NCBI RefSeq assembly: GCF_005406125.1
Contig: NZ_BIXZ01000001.1
Coordinates: 248,001-312,000, forward strand
Origin: Haloarcula mannanilytica
Lineage (GTDB): Archaea > Halobacteriota > Halobacteria > Halobacteriales > Haloarculaceae
Reading direction: 5' to 3'
DNA length: 64,000 nt
Of this stretch, positions 8,637 through 17,380 are shown piece after piece. How positions within the stretch are numbered: position 1 is the first letter of the stretch; every line of letters starts with the position of its first letter. The notes below the pieces were generated by a model. The model did no database searches. It was not told where the DNA came from and saw only the letters and a program-made list of their open reading frames with translations. Position numbers and translations under genes: made by a program.

Positions 8637-9451
8637 GACTCACGCTTGCACAGATAGACGTGTCGTCGGATTCCGTTAGCGAAAACGTCGGCCGCGCGAC
8701 GACTGCCATTGAGGATGCGGCCACGGACGGCGCGGACCTCGTCGTGCTCCCGGAACTGTTCAACGTCGGTTACTTCGCGTTCGACCGCTACGCCCGCGAG
8801 GCCGAAGGGCTGGACGGCGAGACGCTCAGCCAAATCCGCAGCGTCGCTACGGAGCAGGACGTGGCGGTGCTGGCCGGCAGTATCGTCGAGGACCTCGAAG
8901 CCAGCGACGACGGCGGGTTCGACGTGCCCGATTCCGAGGGACTGGCGAACACGGCGGTGTTTTTCGACCGCGACGGGGAGCGCCAGGCGGTGTACCGCAA
9001 GCATCACCTGTTCGGCTACGACTCGGCGGAGTCCCAGCTACTGGAGGCCGGCCGGACGATTCCGACCGTCGAGTTCGAGGGGTTCACAATCGGTATCACT
9101 ACCTGCTACGACCTCCGGTTTCCGGAGCTGTACCGGCATCTCGTCGACGAGGGCGTGACGCTGACGCTCGTCCCGAGCGCGTGGCCCTATCCGCGGGTCG
9201 AGCACTGGAAGCTGTTCGGCCGCGCCCGGGCCGTCGAGAACCAGCTGTACGTCGCTGCCGCGAACGGCGTGGGACAGTTCGCGGACGCGGAGCTGCTGGG
9301 CCGGTCGACGGTGTACGACCCGTGGGGGACGACGCTTGCCAGCGCCGACGACGACCCGGCGCTGGTGACCGCCACCGTCGACCCCGATCGGGTCGACCAA
9401 GTCCGCGATGAGTTCCCGGCGCTTGCGGACCGCCGGACGGACTGGTCGTAA
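8633..9451 (+). CDS. Carbon-nitrogen hydrolase (nitrilase superfamily)
   Basis: Protein of 272 residues with the full Glu-Lys-Cys triad of the superfamily: E41 in VVLPELFNVGYF, K123 in YRKHHLFGYD and C158 in ITTCYDLRFPELY. It hydrolyses a C-N bond of an amide or related compound in the cytoplasm. The length and motifs fit the omega-amidase / N-carbamoyl-type branch, but the substrate cannot be told. It is coupled to the SRPBCC gene by a 4-base overlap. A hairpin with trailing T residues lies just after the stop codon. Confidence 0.85.
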   Translation: MRLTLAQIDVSSDSVSENVGRATTAIEDAATDGADLVVLPELFNVGYFAFDRYAREAEGLDGETLSQIRSVATEQDVAVLAGSIVEDLEASDDGGFDVPDSEGLANTAVFFDRDGERQAVYRKHHLFGYDSAESQLLEAGRTIPTVEFEGFTIGITTCYDLRFPELYRHLVDEGVTLTLVPSAWPYPRVEHWKLFGRARAVENQLYVAAANGVGQFADAELLGRSTVYDPWGTTLASADDDPALVTATVDPDRVDQVRDEFPALADRRTDWS

Positions 9452-9459
9452 CTGCAGTC

Positions 9460-9484
9460 GCCGTTTTACAAAAAGCGGCTTTTG
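9460..9484 (+). terminator. Candidate intrinsic terminator after the nitrilase gene
   Basis: An imperfect hairpin (GCCGTTTT...AAAAAGCGGC) is followed by a run of T residues, starting 9 bases after the stop codon. Archaeal termination relies mainly on T-tracts, so the TTTT run is the stronger part of the evidence. Confidence 0.45.
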
Positions 9485-9529
9485 AGCGTTCGCCGTCGTT
9501 ATGCCGCTCTCAGGACGAGTACGTTCCGT

Positions 9530-10543
9530 ATGGTTTCGCGAGTCCGGGTCCTCGCTGTCGTCGCCCTCCTCCTGTTGGCCGGCTGTGCCGGCATGGGTGG
9601 GAGCGGCGATGCGGGCGAGGCGCAAGGTGGCGGTGATGGCGCACAGATGGCTGACGGCGGCGATGGTTCGAGCCAACCGGAGGCGGCGGATTCCGGGGCG
9701 AACGCCGGTGATAGTGAGAACATCCAGGCCGGCGACGCGGCGACGGACCGGGCAATCATCCGTAACGGGCGGATGGTCGTCGAGGTGGAGAACTACTCGA
9801 CCACGGCCGAGGCAATCGCCGCCCGCGCTCGCACCTCCGGCGGGTACGTGAGCGACTCTAACCGCGAACTCCACCGCGACGACGGCGAGACGTGGTACAC
9901 CGGCTACATCGTCGTCAGAGTACCCAGCGAAGAGTACGAACCGATGCAGTCGATGGTGAGCGAGCAGGGGACGGTCCGCTCCGAGGAGACCACGACGAAG
10001 GACGTGACCAACCAGCTCGTCGATCTCGAAGCGCGGCTGAGGAACCTCCGGGAGCGCCGCGACCGACTGCGGACATTCTACGAGCAGGCAAACAGCACGG
10101 AGGAACTGCTGCGTATCGAGGAGGAGCTGTCGTCGGTCCAGAGCGACATCGAGCGCCTGGAGGCCCAGAAGCGCTCGCTCGAACAGCGGGTCGCCTATTC
10201 GACGCTACGCGTCGAGATTCACGAGCCAGCGCCGGAGCCGTCGGCCCAGCAGGTCCCCTACCACGAGCGGTCGCTGGTCTCGGCGTTCCTCTCATCGGTG
10301 ACTGACGTGTACGTGTTCACCCGTGGTCTGCTTGTGACCGCTGCGAGCCTCGCACCGTGGCTCGTCGTCCTCGCCGTTCCAGTCGTCGGTGGCCGACGGT
10401 TCCTTCGTGGGCGGTCGCTCCCGCTGGTAGGACGACGTAGCGGATCGGAGCCAGATACAGAGGACAGAGACGGAAGCGGTGAGAATCCACATCAAGAGCC
10501 AACTGACGAGTCGGATGCGGAGTCGCCCGACAACGACGCCTAG
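9530..10543 (+). CDS. DUF4349 lipoprotein
   Basis: Protein of 337 residues. Starting at the ATG at 9530 gives MVSRVRVLAVVALLLLAGCAGMGG: a short signal with lipobox LAGC, so a lipid-anchored exported protein. A Gly/Asp-rich linker (residues 25-70) leads into the DUF4349 domain (about 75-255). That domain includes a coiled coil (RLRNLRERRDRLRTFYEQANS) and ends VAYSTLRVEIHEP. A membrane helix near residues 265-290 and an acidic tail follow, as is usual for DUF4349. An upstream TTG in frame was rejected because the signal peptide begins at the ATG. The role is unknown; it is probably envelope-associated. Confidence 0.82.
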   Translation: MVSRVRVLAVVALLLLAGCAGMGGSGDAGEAQGGGDGAQMADGGDGSSQPEAADSGANAGDSENIQAGDAATDRAIIRNGRMVVEVENYSTTAEAIAARARTSGGYVSDSNRELHRDDGETWYTGYIVVRVPSEEYEPMQSMVSEQGTVRSEETTTKDVTNQLVDLEARLRNLRERRDRLRTFYEQANSTEELLRIEEELSSVQSDIERLEAQKRSLEQRVAYSTLRVEIHEPAPEPSAQQVPYHERSLVSAFLSSVTDVYVFTRGLLVTAASLAPWLVVLAVPVVGGRRFLRGRSLPLVGRRSGSEPDTEDRDGSGENPHQEPTDESDAESPDNDA

Positions 10544-10820
10544 CCGGGGCCGCACACCGGGCCTTTTTTGCGTGTGCAATCGCTACTGGTAGCTGCCGGC
10601 AAGGCGCTTTTCACGTCGATGCCGGCGCTAACGCCCGTCTCGCTGCTCGGCCACTCGGCGTCGCTCGTCCGCCAAGGCTGTCCGGACAGCCTTTTCACTC
10701 CTCTCCCGGAGTCGCGGATGTCGTCGCCGCTCCTCGTCTTTCATACACTCGTCGGAGCGAAGCGTCTCATCGACGCGCAAGTGCCGAGAGCAAACGTACG
10801 GTACCCGGGGCGTCGATAGC
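10544..10820. other. Convergent intergenic region with palindrome
   Basis: This 277-base gap between two convergent genes has no convincing gene. A T6 run at 10562-10567 follows the GGGCC just after the lipoprotein gene and may terminate it. A perfect 20-base palindrome, AAGGCTGTCCGGACAGCCTT, lies at 10674-10693 and is followed by TTCACT. It could form a hairpin acting as a bidirectional terminator. Confidence 0.5.
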
Positions 10821-12938
10821 CTAGCGCGACCGCTCCCGCGCTAATGCTTCCTCGAAGTGTTCAGGGGTAATCTCCACGTCGTCGGCGTTCTCGGTCGCCT
10901 CCTCGGGTCCGTAAGCGGACGCGACTTCTCGGATAGCCAACATCGACGCTTCCCGGACGACGGCCTCAAGCTCTGCGCCGGAGAAGCCGTCAGTCTCTTC
11001 GGCGATGTCCTCGATAGCGACCGCCCCCGCGAGCGGCTTCCCCTCGGTGTGGACGGTGAGAATCTCCTCACGGGCCGCCTGGTCGGGGTTCGGGACCTCG
11101 ACGTGCTGTTCGAGGCGGCCCGGCCGCAACAGCGCGTCGTCGATCATGTCCCGGCGGTTGGTCGCGGCCAGCACGACCAGGTTGGGGTTTTCGGTGATCC
11201 CGTCCAGTTCCGCGAGCAACTGCGAGACGACTCGCTCGGTGACCTCGTTGCCCTGGCCGCGGTGGCTGGCGATGGCGTCGATCTCGTCAAGGAAGATGAT
11301 GCTCGGCGCGGTCTGGCGGGCGCGCTCGAACAGTTCGCGGACCGCCTCCTCGCTCTCGCCGACGTAGCGGTCCATGATTTCGGGGCCGGCGACGTGGATG
11401 AAGTTCACGTCGCTCTCGCCGGCGACGGCCCGAGCGAGCAGCGTCTTTCCGGTCCCCGGCGGCCCGTACAGCAGGATACCGCTCGGCGGATCTGTGTTGG
11501 TCGCAGTGAACAGTTCACCGTACGACAGCGGCCACTCGATAGTCTCGGTCAGCGTCTGCTTGACCTCCGAGAGCCCGCCCACGTCGTCGAAGGTCGCCGA
11601 CGGCGACTCGGCGACGTACTCCCGCATCGCGCTGGGGTCGACTGTGGCGAGGGCCGTCTCGAAATCGTCCCGGTGGACCATGCCGTCCTCGCGGTCGGCC
11701 CGGAGCGCGGCCATCGCGGCTTCGGTGGTCAGTGAGGCGAGGTCCGCGCCGACAAAGCCGTGGGTCTGGGCGGCGATGCGGTCCAGGTCCACGTCCTCGT
11801 GCAGCGGCATGTCCCGGGTGTGCACGTCCAGAATCTCCCGGCGGCCGTGCTCGCCGGGGACGCCGATTTCGATTTCGCGGTCGAAGCGCCCGCCCCGGCG
11901 CAGCGCGGGGTCGATGGCGTCGACGCGGTTCGTCGCGCCGATGACGACGACGCGGCCCCGGTCTTCGAGGCCGTCCATCAGCGTGAGCAACTGGGCGACG
12001 ACCCGGTTTTCCATGTCGGCGTCCTCGTCGCGGGAGCCGGCGATGGAGTCGATTTCGTCGACAAAGAGGATGGCCGGGGCGTTGGCTTCCGCTTTCTCAA
12101 AGGCTTCGCGCAGGCGCTCCTCGCTCTCGCCCTTGTACTTCGAGACGATTTCGGGGCCGGAGATGGTGTCGAAGTAGGCGTCGACCTCGTTTGCGACCGC
12201 CCGAGCGATGAGGGTCTTGCCTGTCCCGGGTGGTCCGTGGAGCAACACGCCGCTTGGCGGGTCGATACCCAGTCGGCGGAACTCCTCGGGTTCGGAGAGG
12301 GGCATCTCTATCATCTCACGGATGCGGTCCAGTTCCTCGTCGAGGCCGCCGATGTCCTCGTAGCTCACTTCGGATTCCGTCTCAGCGGTTGGTGTGTTCG
12401 CCGCCGTCGTCTCGCCGGACGACGACTGGCTCGCGTCGCTGCCACCGTCGAGGCCCGGCAGTACCGTGACCGATGTCGTGCCAGTGACGCGAACCGGTCC
12501 CGATGGGGATGTCTTGCGGACGAGGAAGGTCCCCAGCCCCTCGATGTGTGTCCGTTCGTCGGCCTGGATAATCTGGTCGACCAGCCGCTTCCCGACCAGA
12601 CTCTCGTAGTCCTCTCTGCCCGGCATCGGTTCGACCGGCTGGACGGCGATTTCGGTGGCCTCGGAGACCGACCCGCTCGTCACTGTGACCGTATCGCCGA
12701 TGTTGACGCCCGCGTTCGCTCGGGTGTCCGAGTCGATGCGAACGAACGAGCCGTCGTCGTCGGCCGGCCACACCTTCACGACGGTCACGTCGTCGCCCTC
12801 GATGATGACCGGCGACCCGCTCAACACTCCGAGTTCGGTCCGTGCGGACTCCGGCAACCGTGCGATACCGCGCCCGGCGTCGCGCTTGTTCGCACCCTCG
12901 ACCGTGAGTTCGACACCGGCGTCAGCGGCTCCGCTCAT
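10821..12938 (-). CDS. CDC48/VCP-type AAA ATPase (shorter paralogue)
   Basis: A 705-residue double-AAA ATPase. Chosen start [20 protein letters not shown] leads into the double-psi-barrel N-domain, with the family's 'DAGRGIARL' element. Two AAA modules follow, each with a Walker A ([14 protein letters not shown] and [14 protein letters not shown]), a Walker B (ILFVDEIDS and IIFLDEIDA) and arginine-finger segments. It unfolds or extracts proteins using ATP, probably feeding the proteasome. It differs from the second CDC48 in this window by lower-conservation N-domain text and a Ser/Thr-rich insert ([18 protein letters not shown]). It lacks the long C-terminal tail. An earlier in-frame ATG at 13064 overlaps the divergent gene and is rejected. 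Confidence 0.9.
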   Translation of the reverse strand: MSGAADAGVELTVEGANKRDAGRGIARLPESARTELGVLSGSPVIIEGDDVTVVKVWPADDDGSFVRIDSDTRANAGVNIGDTVTVTSGSVSEATEIAVQPVEPMPGREDYESLVGKRLVDQIIQADERTHIEGLGTFLVRKTSPSGPVRVTGTTSVTVLPGLDGGSDASQSSSGETTAANTPTAETESEVSYEDIGGLDEELDRIREMIEMPLSEPEEFRRLGIDPPSGVLLHGPPGTGKTLIARAVANEVDAYFDTISGPEIVSKYKGESEERLREAFEKAEANAPAILFVDEIDSIAGSRDEDADMENRVVAQLLTLMDGLEDRGRVVVIGATNRVDAIDPALRRGGRFDREIEIGVPGEHGRREILDVHTRDMPLHEDVDLDRIAAQTHGFVGADLASLTTEAAMAALRADREDGMVHRDDFETALATVDPSAMREYVAESPSATFDDVGGLSEVKQTLTETIEWPLSYGELFTATNTDPPSGILLYGPPGTGKTLLARAVAGESDVNFIHVAGPEIMDRYVGESEEAVRELFERARQTAPSIIFLDEIDAIASHRGQGNEVTERVVSQLLAELDGITENPNLVVLAATNRRDMIDDALLRPGRLEQHVEVPNPDQAAREEILTVHTEGKPLAGAVAIEDIAEETDGFSGAELEAVVREASMLAIREVASAYGPEEATENADDVEITPEHFEEALARERSR

Positions 12939-12989
12939 GCCGCCTTCTTGCAATCCGACCCCCTTGAGGGTTCCCGTTGTGTTGCGGGA

Positions 12990-13003
12990 AAATAATATAC
13001 GGA
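12990..13003. promoter_or_regulatory. AT-rich core promoter between CDC48 paralogue and small zinc-finger gene
   Basis: AAAATAATATAC at about 12991-13002 is centred roughly 27 bases before the ATG at 13024, as expected for a leaderless transcript on the plus strand. The same AT block could also serve the minus-strand CDC48 gene, leaving a leader of a few tens of bases. Confidence 0.5.
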
Positions 13004-13023
13004 CGGCCATCCGAGTTTTTGGC

Positions 13024-13158
13024 ATGGTTGTCCAAACCGAACGAGACGACATAACGTGGTACAAGTGCGAGACTTGTGGCCTGATGTTCGACGACCAGAG
13101 CGACGCGCGCCAGCACGAGGAGAACTGCGACGACGAGGACCCGTCCTACATCCAGTAG
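13024..13158 (+). CDS. Zinc-finger micro-protein (DUF7128-like)
   Basis: A 44-residue protein starting [20 protein letters not shown] and ending EDPSYIQ. C15 and C18 (CETC) with H31 and C36 (HEENC) form a C2H2/C2HC-type zinc finger. It matches a very conserved haloarchaeal micro-protein family, DUF7128 from memory. The function is unknown; nucleic-acid or protein binding is plausible. It has its own AT-rich core promoter and is divergent from the CDC48 paralogue. Confidence 0.82.
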   Translation: MVVQTERDDITWYKCETCGLMFDDQSDARQHEENCDDEDPSYIQ

Positions 13159-13200
13159 CGGTCCTCGTCCCCACGGTCACACGTCACCCCACGACCGGTA

Positions 13201-13626
13201 TCACTCCTCGACGATCTCGAAGCTCCGCTCGCCGAGTTCGTCCTCCTCGAAGACGAACACGCGGCCGTTCGTCACGTCGTAATCGACCTCCACTTGCGTC
13301 CGCATCTGATTGTCTCGGACCGTGACGCCCGGGAACAGTTCGTCCTCCTCGCCGTCGTCGAGGATGACCCGTCCGACGCCCGTCTCTTCGAGAATGTCGT
13401 CGTGCGTTCGGAGGTCGTTGACGTACACGAGGATACCCGAGGTCTCCGTCTCGTCGGTTATCAGGACGTGCGTATCTTTCCCCGGGCCTGTCTGGACGCT
13501 CCCTTCGACCGCCGTCGGGACGCCGCGATAGAACGCCTGGCGGCCGTCGAGGTACTCCACGACGACCCCGTCCTCGGTCAGTTCGACCGAGACGGTGTCC
13601 GGCGCGATGTCCGACCGGTTGCTCAT
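13201..13626 (-). CDS. DUF5796-like conserved haloarchaeal protein
   Basis: A 141-residue acidic protein beginning MSNRSDIAPDTVSVELTEDG. It is predicted mostly beta, with VEYLDGRQAFYRGVP and ILVYVNDLRTHDDILEETGVGRVIL segments typical of the haloarchaeal DUF5796 family (from memory). It has no catalytic motif, signal peptide or membrane helix. It converges with the zinc-finger gene and is divergent from the phosphodiesterase gene. The function is unknown. Confidence 0.75.
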   Translation of the reverse strand: MSNRSDIAPDTVSVELTEDGVVVEYLDGRQAFYRGVPTAVEGSVQTGPGKDTHVLITDETETSGILVYVNDLRTHDDILEETGVGRVILDDGEEDELFPGVTVRDNQMRTQVEVDYDVTNGRVFVFEEDELGERSFEIVEE

Positions 13627-13758
13627 ACCGTCTGTTCCGGCGGCGCGCTCAAAAGTGACGCGTTGTCCGTTTCGACACGTGCGCGTTCATCACCACACGC
13701 CGAACGCTCTCGGCCAGGGTGCGAAAGGGACTAGTGACTCGCCTGTCTCCGTCTCAAC

Positions 13759-15303
13759 ATGACGAAGACCCTCGTCGTCGGACTCGACGGAGCGAGCTGG
13801 GAACTGCTCGACCCGTGGATTGAGGCCGGCGAGCTCCCGAACCTGGCCGCCTTGCGGGACACCGGAACCTGGGCGGGGACACGGAGCTGTCTGCCGCCGG
13901 TGACATTCCCGAACTGGAAGTGCTACTCTTCCGGCAAGGACCCCGGCGGGTTCGGCGTCTTCTGGTTCGAGAACGTTGACCTCGCCGCGGGCGAGATAAA
14001 CGTAATGAACGGCGGCGATTACGACACCGCCGAGCTGTGGGACTACCTCAACGACGAGGGACAGTCGGCTGGTGTCGTCAACATGCCGACGATGTACCCG
14101 CCGCGGGATATTGACGAACTCGTCGTCGCCGGCGGCCCGGACGCCGTCGAGGGGGAGTACCGCTCGATTAGCTCCGGCTACACGTCGCCGCCGGAACTGG
14201 CCGAGGAACTGGAGGAGCGGTTCGATTACAGCGTCCACCCGGACCCGCTGCTGTCCTCGAATGACGAGCGCGGCGCGGAGGTCGACGCCATTCTGGACCT
14301 GCTGGAGAAGCGCTTCGAGGTTGCGACGACGCTCATGGACGAGCGGGACCTCGATTTCGTCCACGTGACGCTGTTCTATCTGAACGTCCTCCATCACTTC
14401 TTCTGGGACGACGAGCCGAGCCTGCGCGCGTGGAAGCTCGTCGACGAGTGGGTCGGCCGGCTCGACGACCGCGAGGACCTGAACCTGGTGTTGATGTCCG
14501 ATCACGGCTGTGACGCGACCCAGACGGAGTTCTACATCAACGAGTGGCTGGCCGAGAACGGCTACCAGGTCCGGGACACGAGCGTCGACGCCCTACTGAC
14601 TCGAATCGGGCTCGACCGCGAGAACCTGCTGGCGGTGGCAAAGCGCGCCGGCGTGGTGGACACGCTTGCCCGCGTCGTCCCGGAATCCATCCAGCAACTG
14701 GTCCCGCAGAAAGACGGCGTCAAACGGGACCGAAAGCTCGAAGCCATCGACCTGGAACAAACGAAGGTCGTCGCCAGCGGACAGGGACCGGTGTACATCA
14801 ACCCCCGGTTCGACGTGGAGTCGGTCCGCGAGTCGCTCATTGCCGACCTCCGCGAGGTCGCGGACGAACACGGGCCGCTGTTCACCGACGTGTACAGGGG
14901 TGAGGACGTTTACAATGGTCCCTACGTCGACGCCGGCCCGGAGGTCGTCGTCGACCAGCGGCCCGGCGTCCACGTCAACGACGGCATCGGCGGCGGGACC
15001 GTCCAGAGCGGCCCGGACCGCTGGGCGGCCGAGAACACGCCCTACGGCATCTTCGTCGCCAGCGGCCCGGATTTCGAGTCACAGGGCGAACTCGACAGAA
15101 TCAGCATCCTCGATATCGCACCGACGGTGCTGGCTGCCCATGGCTGTGCCGTCCCGACCGACATGCGCGGTGAAATTCTGCCGGTGTTCGCCGAGGACCC
15201 CGATGTCGGGCAGCGGGAGCCGCTCAGTATCGCGGACGCGCTCGATGACGGTGACGGGGACGCCGTCGAAGACCGGCTGAAACAACTGGGCTACATGGAG
15301 TAG
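13759..15303 (+). CDS. Alkaline-phosphatase-superfamily phosphodiesterase (type I phosphodiesterase / nucleotide pyrophosphatase)
   Basis: A 514-residue cytoplasmic-looking protein with no signal peptide. It opens with MTKTLVVGLDGASWELLDPW, whose Asp is the first metal ligand. A nucleophile Thr lies in PPVTFPNWKCYSSGKDPG. The second metal site is in LVLMSDHGCD (about residue 245), and a C-terminal segment has ISILDIAPTVLAAHG. This is the predicted AP-superfamily group common in haloarchaea. The substrate is unknown: phosphodiester or sulfate ester of nucleotides, lipids or glycans. It stands alone; the downstream gene has its own start region. Confidence 0.83.
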   Translation: MTKTLVVGLDGASWELLDPWIEAGELPNLAALRDTGTWAGTRSCLPPVTFPNWKCYSSGKDPGGFGVFWFENVDLAAGEINVMNGGDYDTAELWDYLNDEGQSAGVVNMPTMYPPRDIDELVVAGGPDAVEGEYRSISSGYTSPPELAEELEERFDYSVHPDPLLSSNDERGAEVDAILDLLEKRFEVATTLMDERDLDFVHVTLFYLNVLHHFFWDDEPSLRAWKLVDEWVGRLDDREDLNLVLMSDHGCDATQTEFYINEWLAENGYQVRDTSVDALLTRIGLDRENLLAVAKRAGVVDTLARVVPESIQQLVPQKDGVKRDRKLEAIDLEQTKVVASGQGPVYINPRFDVESVRESLIADLREVADEHGPLFTDVYRGEDVYNGPYVDAGPEVVVDQRPGVHVNDGIGGGTVQSGPDRWAAENTPYGIFVASGPDFESQGELDRISILDIAPTVLAAHGCAVPTDMRGEILPVFAEDPDVGQREPLSIADALDDGDGDAVEDRLKQLGYME

Positions 15304-15379
15304 CCCGGTCTGTACGAGCGGCTGGCGTTCGGATGAGTGAACCCAATGGGATAAGTAGCCGCTCCCGATACACACCGAT

Positions 15380-15910
15380 ATGGTTAGCATCGATCTGAAC
15401 AACAGCCAGCGGACGATGCTTACAACGCTGGTAAACAAGTATCAACAGACCGGTGAGGCAGTCACCGGCGAGACAATCGCGGAGGAGATCGACCGGAACC
15501 CCGGCACGGTGCGGAACCAGATGCAGAGCCTGACCTCGCTGGGGCTTGTCGAGGGTATTCCCGGGCCAACAGGCGGGTACAAGCCGACCTCGGAGGCGTT
15601 CGACGCGATCAACCGCCAGCAGATCGACGAGGCCGAGAGCGTCGTCGTCGCCCACGACTACGAGCGGGTCGACGTGACGGTCGAGGAGATCAACCTCACG
15701 AGCGTCCACCATCCGGAGAAGTGCCGCGCGCGATACCACCTCCAGAACTCGGTCCAGGACTTCAGCGAGGGGCAGGCGGTCATCCTCGGGCCGACGCCCA
15801 TCTCGAAACTTGTCATCGCCGGCACGGTCGTGGCGGTCGACGAATCCAACAGCGAGGTCCTCCTCGACGTGGCGAAGATGGAAGCGCCCGTCGAAGAGCC
15901 GGAAGACTGA
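15380..15910 (+). CDS. Winged-helix regulator, Rrf2-like N-terminus with beta-rich C-terminal domain
   Basis: A 176-residue protein. Residues 1-75 form a winged helix (TMLTTLVNKYQQ, then GETIAEEIDRNPGTVRNQMQ, then LGLVEGIPGPTGGYKPT), the last part being the Rrf2-type 'GGY' wing. The C-terminal half (about residues 90-165) is beta-rich, with VILGPTPISKLVIAGTVVAVD, and may sense a ligand. Homologues in haloarchaea are annotated Rrf2 family or TrmB-like. No Fe-S cysteine triad is visible, so it is not an iron-sulfur Rrf2 like IscR. The target is unknown. Confidence 0.78.
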   Translation: MVSIDLNNSQRTMLTTLVNKYQQTGEAVTGETIAEEIDRNPGTVRNQMQSLTSLGLVEGIPGPTGGYKPTSEAFDAINRQQIDEAESVVVAHDYERVDVTVEEINLTSVHHPEKCRARYHLQNSVQDFSEGQAVILGPTPISKLVIAGTVVAVDESNSEVLLDVAKMEAPVEEPED

Positions 15911-15935
15911 GCGTCCCGACCGCGCCCTGTCCCGT

Positions 15936-16886
15936 TCAGGGGTCGACGCGGTCGATCCACAGCGTTGGCGTCTCTATCTCGTCTTCGGTGGGGAGTGTGT
16001 CCGGCGAGTCCCAGACGCGGCCGGCCGCAGCGACGCCGCGAGCGTCGGCGACTGTGTCGAAGAACGCTTTCCCACGCTCGTATTGCTGTCGTTTCATCCC
16101 GAGACCGAGTAGCCGTCGCATGAGCGACGCGATGGGGCCACGGCCTTGGCGACGCTCGTCGACTTTCCGGCGCAGGTCGTCATACTCGTCGTCGAAGGCG
16201 CGGTCCATGAGCAGTTCTGCGTACCCCTCGACGGCGGTCATCGTCGTATCGAGTTCGCCGAGCGTCGCGCGGTCGATGCTGCCGTCGGTGAGGTTGTCGA
16301 TAGCGTCCTCCATCGCAGTTTCGAGGTGGTCAGACAGCCACGGGGCCGCGCCGAACTCCGCCGCGTGGGTGACCTCGTGGAAGGCGATCCAGCGCCGGAA
16401 GCGGTCCCGTTCGACGTTCAACTGGTCGGCGACCCGGTGGATGTTGGGGCGGACGAAATACAGCGCGTGGGCGTCGTTATCAGCGAGCAGGACCGGGTCG
16501 TACTGACCCAGGACGTTGTTCCCGAGGAAAGATAGTGCAACGGCCATCGACCCGGTGTTGACCATGCGGGCGATGCCGGGGATGTACTCGGCCTGCTGTT
16601 CGATTGGCTCCATCACGCGGCTGAACGTGGCGACGTTGGCGTCGATCCAGTGGTGTCGGTTCTGGATCTCGACGGTCTCGGGTAGGTCGAACTCCAGCTG
16701 TCCCACCTCCCGGACGCGGTTTCTAGCGTCCCGAACGTCCGTTGCGTAGCCGTCGCGTTCGGGCGTCTCGACGGTGAGGTCACCCGTGTCCGTGGCGGCC
16801 TTCGCGGCGTCGGCGACGGCACTCCAGTCGATTGGCCCGTCGCCGCCTGCGCCGGCGACAGCCTGAACGCTGTGGTATAATCCCAT
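15936..16886 (-). CDS. Zincin-type metallopeptidase (DUF2342, 'F420 biosynthesis-associated' family)
   Basis: A 316-residue protein with HEVTHAAEF (HExxH zinc motif) in the central helix around residue 170 and a downstream acidic helix containing AVEGYAELLMDRAFDDEYD. It matches the DUF2342/TIGR03883 group, seen in actinobacteria and haloarchaea and loosely associated with F420 genes. Peptidase activity is predicted, not shown. There is no signal peptide, so it is probably cytoplasmic. It is convergent with the Rrf2-like gene. No F420 genes occur nearby, so the association is not supported by local context. Confidence 0.8.
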   Translation of the reverse strand: MGLYHSVQAVAGAGGDGPIDWSAVADAAKAATDTGDLTVETPERDGYATDVRDARNRVREVGQLEFDLPETVEIQNRHHWIDANVATFSRVMEPIEQQAEYIPGIARMVNTGSMAVALSFLGNNVLGQYDPVLLADNDAHALYFVRPNIHRVADQLNVERDRFRRWIAFHEVTHAAEFGAAPWLSDHLETAMEDAIDNLTDGSIDRATLGELDTTMTAVEGYAELLMDRAFDDEYDDLRRKVDERRQGRGPIASLMRRLLGLGMKRQQYERGKAFFDTVADARGVAAAGRVWDSPDTLPTEDEIETPTLWIDRVDP

Positions 16887-16979
16887 ACGTCTGAAATGTG
16901 GCGGGAGAAAATAGGCCTTCTCCCTGCGAAAACGACCAGCGGCGTTCGGTTCCGAGATAGAGAAGCGAAACGCTGTCCC

Positions 16980-17264
16980 TTACAGCTCTTCGTCGCTGTC
17001 GTCAGCGCCGTCAGACCCACCGAGGTACAGACGCAGGACGACCGCGACGACCGCGACGACACCGAGTGCCACGAGCGCGAGGCGACCGACGCTGGGGCCA
17101 CCGCTGGCGTCGTCGTCGGTCTCGTCGCTCGTCTCGCTCGTTCGGGAGCGCGACCACCGTGATTTGCTCGTCGATTCGTCGTCATCGTCGGAGGAACTGA
17201 ACGGTGCGTTCGCGGTGAACTCCGCGCCGTCGAGATGCAGTTCGAGGAGGGTAAATTCGGCCAT
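16980..17264 (-). CDS. Small C-tail-anchored membrane protein
   Basis: A 94-residue protein starting MAEFTLLELHLDGAEFTANA. A Ser/Asp-rich linker (residues 23-57) is followed by one hydrophobic helix (VGRLALVALGVVAVVAVVLRLYLG, given in part) and a short acidic tail. The beta-like N-terminus followed by a tail anchor suggests a small cytoplasmic domain on the membrane. It is divergent from the M42 peptidase gene. I do not recognise the family. Confidence 0.68.
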   Translation of the reverse strand: MAEFTLLELHLDGAEFTANAPFSSSDDDDESTSKSRWSRSRTSETSDETDDDASGGPSVGRLALVALGVVAVVAVVLRLYLGGSDGADDSDEEL

Positions 17265-17380
17265 ACTGAGAGTTCGACACCGCGACTCTTAGCCGTGGCG
17301 GTAACGGAGTGTCCGTTACTCGACTCGGTCAACGGCTCGCCGTCCGCTGTTTTCATCACCCAGGAGCGATTACGCCAGGT

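Noticed and set aside
10568-10819. An 83-codon plus-strand frame between the DUF4349 and CDC48 genes
   Set aside because: It spans the palindrome and T-tracts, with a non-ATG start and low-complexity translation; more likely non-coding.
10857-12995. Long open frames on the plus strand opposite the CDC48 paralogue (292, 267 and 411 codons)
   Set aside because: They mirror a firmly identified gene. Long antisense frames are expected in GC-rich DNA, and their translations show no family pattern.
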